Assembly: GCA_018466975.1 (NCBI GenBank)
Contig: CM031557.1
Coordinates: 2,728,001-2,792,000, forward strand
Reading direction: 5' to 3'
DNA: 64,000 nt
Origin: Sparassis latifolia
Taxonomy: Eukaryota > Basidiomycota > Agaricomycetes > Polyporales > Sparassidaceae
Position numbers and translations under genes: made by a program. Below the pieces are notes generated by a model. That model was given only the letters and a program-made list of their open reading frames with translations, searched no databases and had not been told where the DNA came from. This document shows, in pieces, positions 33,268 to 45,200 of this stretch (its first letter is position 1; the number at the start of each line of letters is the position of its first letter).

Positions 33268-33608
33268 ATGCGCTCGTACACTTTTCTCGCTCTTGCTGCC
33301 TTCGTCGCGTTTGCTAGGGCTACGACTGTGAGTCTTTCCCGCCGGCAGGCCGAGTGCCCTGAGGCCTACACTGGATAGTGCGTAATGTCTTTGATTGGTG
33401 TATCACATCGGTTTATTGTATGCGTCATAGTTTGTGCTACGGCGAGGAGATCATTCTCTGTCAGAATGGGGAGCCAGACAATAATTACTCCGGAGTCGAG
33501 TGTAACGTATGTCTGAACTTATCCATGAGCTGTATTCTTCTCTAATCTCCATTTTACCAGCCTGGTTACCTTTGCTGGGCGACCAGCGATGAATACGGAT
33601 GCTCTTAA
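33268..33608 (+). CDS. small secreted cysteine-rich protein, copy 2 (77 aa)
   Basis: Exons 33268-33377, 33431-33506 and 33561-33608, with introns of 53 and 54 nt at the same codons as copy 1. Signal peptide MRSYTFLALAAFVAFARA, then an Arg-Arg site, then a mature domain with six Cys at the same spacing as copy 1. Intron 2 is identical to copy 1 over 54 nt and intron 1 differs at one base of 53, yet exon 2 differs at 22 of 76 bases, 21 of them amino-acid-changing. The protein stops four residues earlier than copy 1. The conserved frame, splice sites, promoter and cysteines argue that both copies are active. The mature surface has evidently been under selection to change. Target and function are unknown. 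Confidence 0.85.
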
Positions 33609-33840
33609 ATAGCGGTCACTGGTGAGTGCTTGTCAGAGTGTGTTCGCATGAGATCGTACTTGCTGATTTTTCGTGCAGTCTTAGAGCCGGTCAGCTTGCT
33701 TCTGAAAGCTCAGCGTGTGGTGCGGTGGTAACTTTGCACTCGAGCGTAGTCGCATGACTCATTTGTTAGTTTGTTATTGGTGTCAATGGTATCAGTTGAG
33801 GGTTTGCTGGAGATACTTATTCGTCGTGCAGGAAAGTTCG

Positions 33841-34070
33841 TGCGATTGTTGGATTTGAGAGTGTTTGAAGTGTTCGGCGGCACTTATGTTCATTGGTCTT
33901 CTATTATTTGTTGGTGATATCAACGGTTCATATCGTTTGCGTGCACGAAAGTTTGTGCGATTTTTGGATTTGAGAGTGTTTGAAGTGTTCGGCGGCACTT
34001 ATGTTCATTGGTCTTCTATTGTTTCTTGGTGATACCAACGGTTCATGTTGTTTGCGTGCGCGACGCGCGC
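33841..34070 (+). repeat. 115-bp tandem duplication, two units
   Basis: Units 33841-33955 and 33956-34070 both carry tggatttgagagtgtttgaa, then a run ending in ggttcat and gtttgcgtgc. Copy 1 of the repeat (20810-20920) has a single unit, so this duplication is specific to copy 2. Confidence 0.8.
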
Positions 34071-34536
34071 GCGGCGCAAGTGGCATGTGATCGCGAAGTT
34101 TGTGACGTCACGCGTTTACTTGTAACGCGCGCCAAGGCTCGGAATTTGGAGAAGAAGCAGAAGTGCGGCGTTGCAGTGACCGCGGGCTGTCGCCAGAAAG
34201 ACGCGATAGGTATGAATCGAAACACATTATGTAGTAAGGAGCGCAGGTGCCCCCCTCGCCTGGACAACTACGGTGTACATAAAGTAAGTATGAATTAACA
34301 GGCAAGCTGAAACTTTACAATGAGAAAATGACATCATAGATCACAGTCACTCCCTTCATAGCCTTAGCTTCGCGGAAAATCTGAGATGTGCTTCGACGCA
34401 GCTTCGAGAGGACAAAGATGGCAAAATGCAGTAGCAAGATAGCAACAAGCTAAAATTAAAGGCATTCACGGAAGTGTAGATCATCCAAGTTGATTCGGCG
34501 AATTATCTAACCATAATTCGTCCCATCAACTTTGAC

Positions 34537-37500
34537 CATCTGCTTTCTTGAGTTGCTAAGGTCGACACAAGAGACCGTAGTTGGGCTTGGAGACTCTGAT
34601 ACGTGTAGGGAGGGAAGGTGAAGGTGATTCCCAGGCTCATGTTCTTGTATCTTTGTTCTGTTGTTTTCTTCCCGTGTCATATTGATTGTGCTCGACCTGA
34701 AACAATGGCGACTTCAGCGAAGTACGAACGACGACAAGAAGCAGGGAGGATATGTCCGTGCCATCAGCGGAAAATGCCCTTGATGTCTCGGGGCGCCTTT
34801 GTTCAGGATATTTACGCGCAAAAGCTTGCTTGCGTGCGCTCATCGTTCCTTCGTTCATTAATTTCGGTGAGGGGAGTCCGCATTGTTTGAGGCTAAGAGC
34901 CGGCGCCTCCAATTCGGGCATAGCGAAAGCCAATAGGACAGACTGGTGCAACGTTGCTAGACGAAGCTAGAAAAAAATTGCGACAGGGAGGAGTATGGAA
35001 AACTCCAAGCCTCTTCGCTCGTTCGCGGACGTTTGGAATGTTGTGACAGTACTATTTCAAAGTGGTCTCCACGAGCCAATTCAGTTGAACGAGACTGTGT
35101 TGCGGTCGAGGCTGTCGCGCTCCCGCGGCTCCAATAGTGTTCTGTCGGTCCGGCGCATACGTGGAGGTCGACATGCGGGAATGGGCCAGACAAGACAAGA
35201 ATATAGAACACAACTGAGCGCATCGCCCAGCGTCCACTCAGCGGCGAAACACGAACGACGAATACATTGCACCGCGCCGCGAGCGACCATTCGGGGATCA
35301 GGGTTCCCTATCTCATTCTCCTGGAGCAGCAACACGTCAGATCACTGCTTACTAGGCCAGTGCCAGGGATCAAACCATCTCCTGGAAGTATGATTGATAG
35401 CCGCCGGGGTGGGAGCCCAATTTCAGGCTGAGTGCCCCGGGAGGTTTGTGACCGGTCGTTCCTCGCTGGCTAGACCGAATACCTCGAGCGAAGTCGAATA
35501 GCGTGGTGGCGGACCAATGAAACTTTAGTGTCGCTGGAAAGCGCGGAGCGGCGGTAAGTAGCTATTGCATCACTTTCGCTCTACGCAATTGACGCCTACA
35601 GGCTGGAACGGTCCGATGATTGACGCTTTCACAGAGCCTCGCTATATCCACCGAGGAGTGGGGGACACAGTACAGAAAGAAGATCACAAGGGCACTCTCA
35701 TCCCGCGGCACTGGTAGGAGCCGCAAATTGCCCTGCTGCGACACGGAGGTACAGGTTGACTGAGGGTGACGCAACGCAGAAGAGTCTGATAGCGATAGTA
35801 ATACCTCTCTCCTCCTGCGGCGATGGTTCTGAATCACAGCATTAATACAATGTGGAAGGAAAAAGAATTCGGTGTACTGTCGCCTCCGCTGAGGTTCCAA
35901 ACACCGGAGGGTGTCTAAGGCAGGTATTCCCGTTAGAAAAATATTTTGTTTTCCGTCGTGGTGCAGGAAAAGATCCCAGCACCTTTCTCTTCCCGCGGAG
36001 CTGGCTGCGGACCCATGTCAATACGATGTGGAAGTAAGGAGAAAACTGACGAACTTCGTAGCACTGGTGTCTGAAGTGGATATTTTCAACAGAAAATAAA
36101 TCTCAGCAATGCAGAAGGGTCCTCCTACTGATCAGTTGGGACCTGAAACTGCAACAAATCGCTCGCGTTAGCCCATCGAGGATTTCGAACCCCCAACCTT
36201 CACAGCAGCAACTCTTGCTTTTGGGATAAGATTCTGACGCTCTATCCAATTGAGCTAGACTTCGGGCTATGGGATAGCCCGTAGAGGACGCTACCTTGTA
36301 GACGACCGAAATCCTCGGCCTCTGGATCGCTCCGAACCAACTCCGAAGACACTGAGCCTTCTCTCTCGCTAGAAAGAGGAGCTGGTGCTGATAACTGGCC
36401 CATACAATCTAGCTCGTGCGGAAGACTAAGAGGGGTCGGACTCCCGTAGACCCCAACGAGGTAGTTTGGAGAAAACGGCACCGAGTGAAGTGGATGAGAA
36501 GAGGGGGGTGGCGCGATTTACGCCTACGTCATGCGGTGACCCGCACGCGTTGAGCCAGCCGCCCAGTACGGGTGGCGCAGGCAGGCACGATAGCTCGCGA
36601 TAGCACGCCGGCGGCCTATGCACCGAACATTGAAACTTTGCTCACGCGGAGCACGCGTGATGGCGATGACGAGCAGTTTTGTTCTCTGAACATGTTGTGA
36701 TAGAACACGTTGCATGGCACGGGCAGCCGGTGTTGAGCCATAATAGGCGCCGTATCGAGCTGCCATCAACGAAAATCAAACACGACGACTGGCGCTCACA
36801 TCGCGAGGGTGGAACATGGAACATGGAGGGATTTATGCCTGTATCGGTCGGAGGCGTCGGGCGACGGGTATCGGCGTTGCTTGCGAAGGCGGAAACCACG
36901 CAGCGCAGCTTGCGGACAAGACGGCGCAGACGGACAAAGAGGAGATAGAGTTGCAACACGAGGTGGTCACGCTGCCCAGAGATTGTTGTCAGTGGCGTAT
37001 GAAAGTCGAGCGCAAATGAAACTCCCCGATGGCGCAGCACTGTGGAACCGCTGCGGCGGAGTTCACCGGGGCCATCAGCACGTGCAGGCCAAGAATGAAT
37101 GTACGACTCTGAGGTCGGGGATTTGTGGCGCGCCTACAGTGCAATGGACGCGTAAAGGAAGGCCGGAATCATTGACCTTTGCAGCCACTCATTCTGCCGC
37201 AGCGTTACCGCTCGGAACAATGATAACAAAGTCACGCGGAGAAATGTTGATGCTCGATACGTCGACGACAAAGGTGGCGGGCCCATCGGTGGCTGCAGCG
37301 GCAGCAATACCGTTGCCGCGAGTGGGGACGGGGGAAGGTACTGCGCCGAATGGCTACGACGTTGGCGAGATGGGGCAACAGTGGCCGAAGAGCATCTTTC
37401 GCTGCCCCGATCGCTCTGATCACGATTACCGCACTGGCAGTGGCAAGGCGAATGCCGGGGGTGGCCATCTCTGGAAACTGGGGACGCCGGACACGCATGG

Positions 37501-38020
37501 CACGGGGCGTTGGCAGAGAAGTCGAAGCGGGAGAAGTCGAGATACTAAGATTGTGAGGACGCCCGAGTATCGTACTCTGGACTCGTATGGATGTACCGAC
37601 CGTGACAGTGTAGTGGACCGGGGCGGGGTGGCCGTGTAGAGTGCGAGTCATTCCTGAATTTCTAATTGCTGCGGGTGGTTCAGACTGGTGCTATTCTCCG
37701 ACCCTTGTCCCCCTTCAGCAGGCTAGATTAGATCCGGTTTTGCAATAGGAACTTTTGAGCGGGGGAGGATAATGCAGGCAGCGGACACTAGCATAACTCG
37801 TGTCTCTGAAGCCTGAACTCCATGAGATGGCAAGAACAGCTTGGAAATACGTGTACTGATGAGCTACCGGGACCGCAAGAACAAGACACCCTTGACATTG
37901 ATTCATGCAGATCTCCGTCGCGACGGACATTTACACGATACAAAGTGCCAGAAAGCCACTTGAGATATAATGCGCGTCGCTGCGCGAACGAATCAAGATC
38001 TGAGAACAATGGTGGTGCGT
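34537..38020 (-). repeat. compound repeat, block P, copy 2
   Basis: Reverse-complement match to 3721-7441. Here block P is joined without a gap to Q at the CAGATG site (34537-34542) and to S at about 38020 (gaatgacg|caccaccattg). In copy 1 those two blocks lie about 23 kb apart at opposite ends. A decayed tRNA-like sequence is at 36171-36267. A 277-codon frame at 36809-37639 is open here but interrupted in copy 1 and resembles no family, so I do not call it a gene. Confidence 0.85.
36171..36267 (-). pseudogene. tRNA-like sequence, intron-containing, copy 2
   Basis: Counterpart of 5712-5805. The A box, D arm and B box are conserved. Here the 3' acceptor strand is the intact GATGGGC, while the 5' strand has gained 3 nt (GCCCGAAGTC). 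The loop reads TCTTA instead of TCCTA, which would turn the CCT anticodon into CTT. The acceptor stem cannot form seven pairs, so a working tRNA is unlikely. Confidence 0.55.
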
Positions 38021-39668
38021 CATTCGCTCCCGGGATTATTTAATTGGTGGGAGAACGCGACTTTTTTTATGGTCACAGAAGCGGAGAGATAACCTGTGGT
38101 TGCTCGGGTACAGATTCCATAGCGGCGCTCCCATCTGAGGAGTGGAGATCAGACAAAAAAGGTCCATGACCATGTGCGTAAATGCCGATACGAGTTCAAT
38201 GAGAAACTGACCGTACAGTGGCGAGTCAACCTCAGAATCAATATGAGGAGCGATCAATTGATCCACAAGATAGCGCAGAGCGACGTCCTCTCTTCTCCTG
38301 TGAAGCTAGCCCGCTGTCAACATCGCAACAAGGTAGGTCAAGGTAGGTCGTGGTAGGTTCATCCTAGAATCACACCGCAGTTGCGAGGCCGCAGCACCTC
38401 ACAGCGATACCAGGAGCTTAGAGAATGCCCTCCTTGATATTTGCGCCGTGCTGGTGCGATGTGTCCGCCACACCCCGACATGCACCGCGCTCAGATGCTG
38501 TGCGACGCCCACATTCGCTGCTTTAGTCTTGAACGCTCCAAGGTCGGCGCTACGAGGTACACTCGACAAACCCCTCGCAACCCTGCTGTTGAGCAGGGTG
38601 ATCCGGCGTCGCAGATGGCACTGGCTCACCGTCATCGACCTCTTGTATCTGGTATTTGGTCTGTGGTCTCGCACGCCGCCATGACCTGTGTCAGCAGATA
38701 GATTCCATCTACGCGCCTTCTCGGGAAGGCCCTCCGACATCGAACACATCGCTGATGTCATGACTCGATACGACTGGGCACCTGGACAGGTGAGATGACT
38801 CGACGTAAATTACGTGCGCAGGGGAAGTGCGTCACAGAGGATAATGACTCAACTGAACGCCTTCCGCGAGGACGCCCTACGTAGGTGATGCCATACAGCT
38901 TGCCGCTATGTCCTGGCGCTCCTCGGAATAGCGCCCAACCTCGCGGATACCCTGGGACGCCTAGTGCTTCGCCTTCGCGTGGCTATCCCATGGGAACCAT
39001 GAAGTACTCGTCGAGTCATGGCATATCGCCGCAGAGTAATACATGTGGGATGCAACAGCAGTAGGTCCGAATATTTTGCATCTAGCAGACAATGTTGTAG
39101 GTCCAACGGAAGAGACGGTGCTGGTAGCCAAGGGCGTCTGGGATATAACGAGGCAGGTGTTTGCGGACAGCGAGCCGATCCCACTCAGCCCAAGTGTGCT
39201 AGACCCGCTGAGGATCTTCGCAGAAAAAGCGCCAACGCTGCGGATACAAATGAACTCGGGTACGCGCATCCATGAAGCCATGACAAGGTAGGCATGTGGA
39301 TGGTACGTACCGCACGAGAAAACGGCCAAAGGCTGGCCTTGAACTAGGTCCGACAGAAATTGCTAAGCAAGACAGGGATTGTGATAGTAGTCTGCGAATG
39401 AATCTCTGTGAATTACGAATTAGAAACGCCCCGCTGGCCGAGTTACATAGGTAAGTAGAGTGGCCAGGTGTACTTCCAGGAGCTTTCGCTTGTGCCATTT
39501 TCGATGCACCAAACATACGTTGATGCATAGAATATGGCCTTTTCACCATGCTCGTACCATACGATAAATGCACGACAACAAGATGCTATTCACAGGACCG
39601 GGAAGTAAACGGTCACCAGTACTTTGACACGACAGAACGGGAAGGCATCGGCCCTCGACGGCGTGGCC
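38020..39668 (-). repeat. compound repeat, block S and GTPase trailer, copy 2, with 0.8-kb extra segment
   Basis: S is at 38020-38452 and the GTPase 3' flank at 39271-39668, both matching copy 1 (25831-26692) in reverse complement. The intervening 38453-39270 is absent from copy 1. It contains a plus-strand frame at 39043-39291 (VGPNILHLADNVVGPTEETV...) that looks protein-like but is unassigned. No terminal repeats or target duplication were found at its ends, so a deletion from copy 1 is as likely as an insertion here. Confidence 0.65.
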
Positions 39669-41272
39669 TTAGTGATGAGAATGCGCTTCCTGCAACATAT
39701 CATCAAGCAGCTCGACCTCGTCGATAATGCCCTTCGGCATGCTGCCCTTTACCACTTCACAAAGGATCTCCTTTGCCGTAATGAGGTAGGCCCTCTGCCC
39801 AGGAAGTTCTGCCTCGCAAAGATTGTGCGCAACGCTGTCTCGAGTCTCCGTAATGTAGGCCTGGCGCGCAGTCGTAAGACAACTGCCCTCGTCTTCGTCT
39901 TCCCCAAAATCCAGGTCCATCATAAGATTCGCGATGTGCTGAGTCGATTTGGAGCGCACGATGTATGTCGGTATCTGGAAAAGCGCCGCGTTCCGCAGTA
40001 GAGCGATGTCTGTCTCAGTGAAACGGTTGTCGAAGAGCACAATTATGGCGTCGAAGATGTAGAGGCCATAGTCGTTGAAGTACTGCCAGTCGGGTATTGC
40101 CAATGTCCCGGCCCCGGGCACGTCGTACCAGACGAACGGCCTCTCAGAATTCGAGTCTGGGTACCGCGCGACAATCCTCGTCGTCTCGGTGACGCCAACG
40201 CGCGCCGCGCCCTTGTGACTGTTGCTGATCCCTCGGAGAGCATTGATGAGCGACGACTTGCCACTACCTGCAATGCCAGCGACGGCGAAGTGTAGCCTCC
40301 CCTCATGGTACTGCAGCCGTTCCTTGTGAATGCGGATCTCCTCCTCCGTCGGCCATATTACAGGACGTATTCCGGCTTTCAAGTTTTTCTCGGCCTCCTG
40401 CTGTGCGAGTTGAGCCTCTTCCGCCGCACTCTCAGCCGCTGCAGAGGCTCGTTCTGCGTCTTCTTGAGCAGCCCTTGCCTTCTCCTTGGCTTCCTCCGCT
40501 CTCTGCCTCTCCTCCTCCGCTCTCTTGCTGTCTTCTTCGGCTCGCCGTCTTTCCTCCTCCGCCCGCCGTTGAGCCTCTTCTGCACGTCTCCGTTCTTCAT
40601 CGGCCTGGCGCCTCTGGGCTTCGGCCACCCGGCTTGCCTCCTCTGCACGCTCCTTCTCCTGTTGCGCTCTCTGCTTCTCTTCGTCCGAGCGACGCCTTTC
40701 CTCCTCTGCACGCCACCGCTCAGCCTCTGCACGCTGGCGCTCTTCATCTGCACGCCTCCTTTGTTCCTCCGCTTCCCACTTCGCGTGCTCCGCACGTCGC
40801 CTCTCCTCCTCGGCGCGTTGCCGCTCCTCTTCGACACGTCGGAGCTCCTCTTCAGCACGTTTTCGGCTCTCTTCCGCCTCCCATCTTTCATTCTCAATGC
40901 GCCTCTGTTCTTCCTCCATGCGCCACCTCTCATGCTCTGCTTGTCGGCGCGCCTCGTCTGCGCAGCGCCGTGCCTCTTCAGCCTGCCATCTTTCGTGTTC
41001 AGCCTGTTCGCGCCTGCGCTGCTCCTCGCGAGCGCGTTCCTCAGCCTGCCACCTCTCGTGGGCCTCCTGTTCGCGCCAGCGCTGTTCCTCGCGAGTGCGT
41101 TCTTCAGCCTGCCATCTCTCGTGGGCCTCCTGTTCGCGCCTGCGCTGCTCCTCGCGAGCGCGTTCTTCAGCCTGCCATCTCTCGTGGCCCTCCTGTTCCT
41201 GCATTTGTATGTTAGAATTGGACGTGCGAGTAGAAGAGTTGGGGCACATACAGCACTCTGGGCGTTACCCAT
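39669..41272 (-). CDS. IRG-like GTPase with myristoylation motif and coiled coil, copy 2 (516 aa)
   Basis: Two exons, 41252-41272 and 39669-41198, with a 53-nt intron identical in position and signals to copy 1. The start is again MGNAQSA. The coiled coil has three 21-residue repeats (four in copy 1). P-loop GIAGSGKSS begins at residue 315, G3 is DVPGAGT and the G4 position is again SKST. Differences from copy 1 are mostly conservative substitutions spread over the coil and the G domain (for example DAAPVGV versus GAARVGV next to switch I). Both frames are open from end to end, so both are probably functional. As in copy 1, the antisense strand of the repetitive coil is also open, a by-product of its composition. 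Confidence 0.82.
41010..41198 (-). repeat. 63-bp coding minisatellite, three units
   Basis: Three units of the 63-bp repeat encode the start of the coiled coil. One fewer than in copy 1 (24238-24489). Confidence 0.9.
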
Positions 41273-42009
41273 GAACTTTCGCGTACGACTATGGGCTGAG
41301 GTGACGTGGATCTCTGTAGACGAATATGGTTCAATGCTTTCACGGGGTTTAAGCCACTTACTCGACGCTTTCGTATCGTGGATGCTGCACAGAGAAGAGT
41401 GGGGTGCTAGGAGTGAACATGGCAGGGCGACTATATAGTTGACGGAGATGCGCGAGAACCATGGAACATGCATATGTCGCGTTGCAAACCTTCCAGGATA
41501 GTTGGAGCCTCATGTCCACCTCTGCATGCACCAGCACAATTTGAGAACAACGAGAGGAGCATTTTCGACATCCTGTGCCGTCGATCAGGCGAACCGGAAG
41601 CTGCACATCGAAATATGAGAAACACCGTTAAGTGAAGTAGGGAACGACGTCGGCAGTATTTGACAAAAGTAGCGTTTACGACCCTATGTAGCGCCCGCCA
41701 TATACTCTCACGCAGCCTAGCCAGCGTGCAAGAGAGCTCCCGTTCGTCCGTTAGGGCGTGATTACCATAAGCCGTCATTCATGGCTCCAGGCTCCGTGCC
41801 AGTCACGAACCGCACAGGTACACTCGCTGCGCGGGCAACCCGCAGCGGAGAGGTTTGCGCGCAACGATGCCACGCGTCTCGCAAACGAAGTTTCGTGATA
41901 GAGTTTTTTGCGCCATGGCCAATTTCAGGAGGTGGGCTCACCATCACTGCCATGCGTGACCGCATACTTGCTACCTAATTCCGAACTTACTGAGTACCGA
42001 CAAATAACG

Positions 42010-42220
42010 CACAGATCGGGGTCGTCCTCGCAAACGCCGTTCTCGACTATGTCGCGGATAAAGTGGTATCGAATATGGATGTGTTTCGTTCGGGCATGGT
42101 GGGCGTCGTCCTTGGTGGGTGCGATGGCGGACTTGTTGTCGCTGTGTAAGCGCACGGCGTAGCAGTGAGCGTCGGGGCGGAGGATGTCGGCGAGAAGGGA
42201 ATGGATCGTGTCGACGACCG
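42010..42220 (-). pseudogene. Ty1/copia retrotransposon fragment (RNase H end)
   Basis: The minus strand reads SLLADILRPDA, LHSDNKSAIAPTKDD, HARTKHIHIRYHFIRD and IVENG, the signature end of a copia-type polyprotein RNase H domain. Only about 70 residues remain. No reverse transcriptase, integrase or LTR was seen nearby. It is an isolated, dead fragment. Confidence 0.85.
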
Positions 42221-45200
42221 GTCGGGCCTGCATACAAGTGAGCATGCAGAAGACGTTGATCAACAAGAAGTTGCCGGTCCCAAAGTGCGAGGGTGCACTG
42301 TCCTTATAGTTCCTCCTCTCTTCCTCGCGTCCGATTATGTTGCCCCACTGATATTGCAGCCATCACATCATCGGCGACGACCTCCGTCACGTCCAGCGAC
42401 ATTGAAGAAAATTTCTGTATGCGTGCTTCCTCCTCTGGTTCGTGCCACGGACGGTGCAGATAATTAAACACTGGTGATTAACAGCCCCAAATTGCAAGGT
42501 GCAGATTGTGCCCGATCTGCGAACATGCCCAGATGTCAGGAGTGTTAGTCACTAATGAGAAGTACGTACCTCGGGAGCTAGCAACGCCAAGGACGAAGAT
42601 CCAATAAGAGATGATGGCGCCGCCCATGTTCTTCGTGCGATGTTCCGCTGATGTGGATTCTGAACGGATGGTTAGTAATAAGAGTCTTCATACCCCCTGT
42701 TGAACGTGGCTGGACGTAAATATAGAGGACGGGCCGAAAGCGAAGGCGAAGCGTAACAAGGACACGAGACCCTCTGCTGAGAGCGGCAGATAGCGATCAC
42801 CATGCACTTGAGATCAACTGCAACTTGCTGATCACGCAAATGCTAGACGGTGCACTAGTATCACAGTGAAACGATTTCTGATATACGTGAGCACGAACGG
42901 AGCACGGGGCTGGCAGAAGCGCAGCATGTAGAAAGACACAGGGCACACAGACGCTAACTTCGACATCCGAGACACTCCACGGAGACTGAGCAGTAGACCG
43001 GCACTACAAGTGTTACCGAGAAATCCAATACGTATCTTTGCGGTCGTAAAGAACACAATGATCATCTCTGACACACAGGTAATAAGGCAACCAACGACTG
43101 CACGGTCGGCAGGTGATGTGGAGTAGATGAGTTCCACCATGCGCAGCCATCCAACAAGTAGGGAAGTCTCGGCCCAGCCTAACAAGCAGGAATATCGGAA
43201 GCCTGGGGATGCGCAAACAAGGTAGCTGTGAAATAGATGGATTCCAAGGACGACGCAATTGACTCAAAAGGGATCCAAAACAAGTAAGATGGTCCAGGAC
43301 GGAAGAGAGTTGCCCCGACAGCGTGAAGATCCCGAGAATACCGGACATGAAAGCCAGTGAAGGGGGAATCAATCTCAAGATTAGGATGCCCAACTGAGCA
43401 CGGTCCTAGTTCAGCGCTCGTGAGACATTAACTGTGGGCCCCCGAGCCTTACAAATGGATATTTGCCCTACAATTCTCTCGATACGTAGCTCCATGATCC
43501 TTCTTGCTAGGCATAGTGAGGTAACCGTGAACCCCGAATGGTACGGGATAAGTGATATCATGCGGCTTGAAGACAGCGCCTTCAAAGTTCGCTTACGCCG
43601 TTGGTATTGCGGATCGGCTCGTACCCTCAGTATTTCTGCAAAGCAGAGGAGAGGAAGGTACAAGAACTACACACCCGCGTAAGCTAACACCTGCTAGGCA
43701 CCGATGCGGTGTAAACAACAGGCTCGGGATTGTTCCGGATCCTTTAAGATACGCCACCTTCGAGAATTACGGTCACGGCACAACTCCGAGATCGCAGCAG
43801 CAGAGCAACAGAGACACCTTGTCCTGGCAGAAATGGGCGATGAGGAACGGAAGCAGCCTTGCATGCAGCTCGCTTTATCGCGCTGTGGTAGTTCGAGGAT
43901 ATGTCCCCCGATAGCCTGCACAGGAGGGCAAGTGAAATAGGGTTCAGAAAACTTTCGTGATGTCGGCGGTGCGTCAGCCTTCAAGCTTCAGGAACGTGTT
44001 TCCTGGTCAACATCAGAAGGATCCGAAATGGCGGTGAAGGCCAGTTTGACTGCCAATGGCACCACAGCAAGAAAGAGATTGTGGACCTTCCAACAGGAAT
44101 GATCCTTGCACACCCCGCGCGTGACAAACTCCGAAAATGAATGGGTAGAGATTCAAGAAGATCCGGGCGCGTGAATTGTGGAGTTCCGAAGTTCATAGCC
44201 TCCAGCGTCCGAACTGGAACGAGGACGAGAAATTGCATCAATTCAAAAAGAGGTATTGTGAAGGTTGGATAGGATGGCGCGGCCAAAGTGAGTCCTAGCG
44301 CCCGAAGGATTTAGACTTCGATATGTATGTCCTTTTACATACATACCAATCCACATTGTTTCTCGTCCTGGTCGTCCGTGTTTTGCCTGCAAGGAGTGCA
44401 CAGCATGGTCTGTTACGGTGTGTTGGCCGGGTCGCAGGGCAGTACCGTAACGATTTCGCAAATTGCCGATCAGTGGCAACGCGTCTTCCACGCTCAGCTG
44501 TGGCGGGCGGTCATCGTGCTGCGGCGTAGAAGTCCTCCTCAGAATCGAAAACACTCTACTAGTACCTCATTGATGTTTCATGATGCCCGACTGATTTTCA
44601 CTGAATAGAGAGTAAAGAGGAAATACGTCATATTCGCACTGAATCCTGCTTTCAGCAACGGCGCAATTGCTGTACCACCCCGGCGAGCGAGCGGGAGGCC
44701 GCAGCCATTTCTAGCAGACCTTGTCCCTAGCCACTCAGTAAGGGATTCTCTTGTATCCTGCTTACATAATGCAATGTACAGAGAACCTCAATTTCGAACC
44801 AGCGACTTCCTGGTAGTCTCGATCCACATTCGAGTGGTGCCATGTTTCCTCTTGCCCTCTCATGTGAGGCTGGAGTTACGGAAATGAAAACCTACTTTTA
44901 GCTGAACAAACTCGTTGCCAGCATCTCAACATTCTGGCAATTGAGAACTAACGTTCATTTGGACAATCTATCCTATGGAGTTCCCTCTTTTCTTCCGAGA
45001 GGTAAGTACCCCCGTCGTGTCTGCCGATTTGCTGATGAGATATTGCCCAAGATTCAGGACGTCTTCTCTGGTCTGGTCGATCGTGACCGTACATATGCCG
45101 CCGGCTTGATGTTTGGACGGATCTCGCAACCTGGACCTCATGCAGTGCGTCCTCAGAAAGGCAAGTGCAGAGGGTTTTGTGTACTAGTTTGAAATTCCTC

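Larger units (their letters stand above)
31112..34542 (-). repeat. compound repeat, blocks R, q and Q, copy 2
   Basis: Reverse-complement match to 20334-23712, with the q segment (31583-31980) in the opposite relative orientation. The Q end at 34537-34542 is CAGATG and is directly joined to block P, giving the uninterrupted site of the 12.9-kb insertion. It contains the second small secreted protein gene on the plus strand. Confidence 0.85.

Noticed and set aside
36809..37639. 277-codon open frame in block P, copy 2
   Set aside because: The equivalent frame in copy 1 is interrupted, the composition is low-complexity and no domain is visible. Chance openness in GC-rich DNA is more likely.
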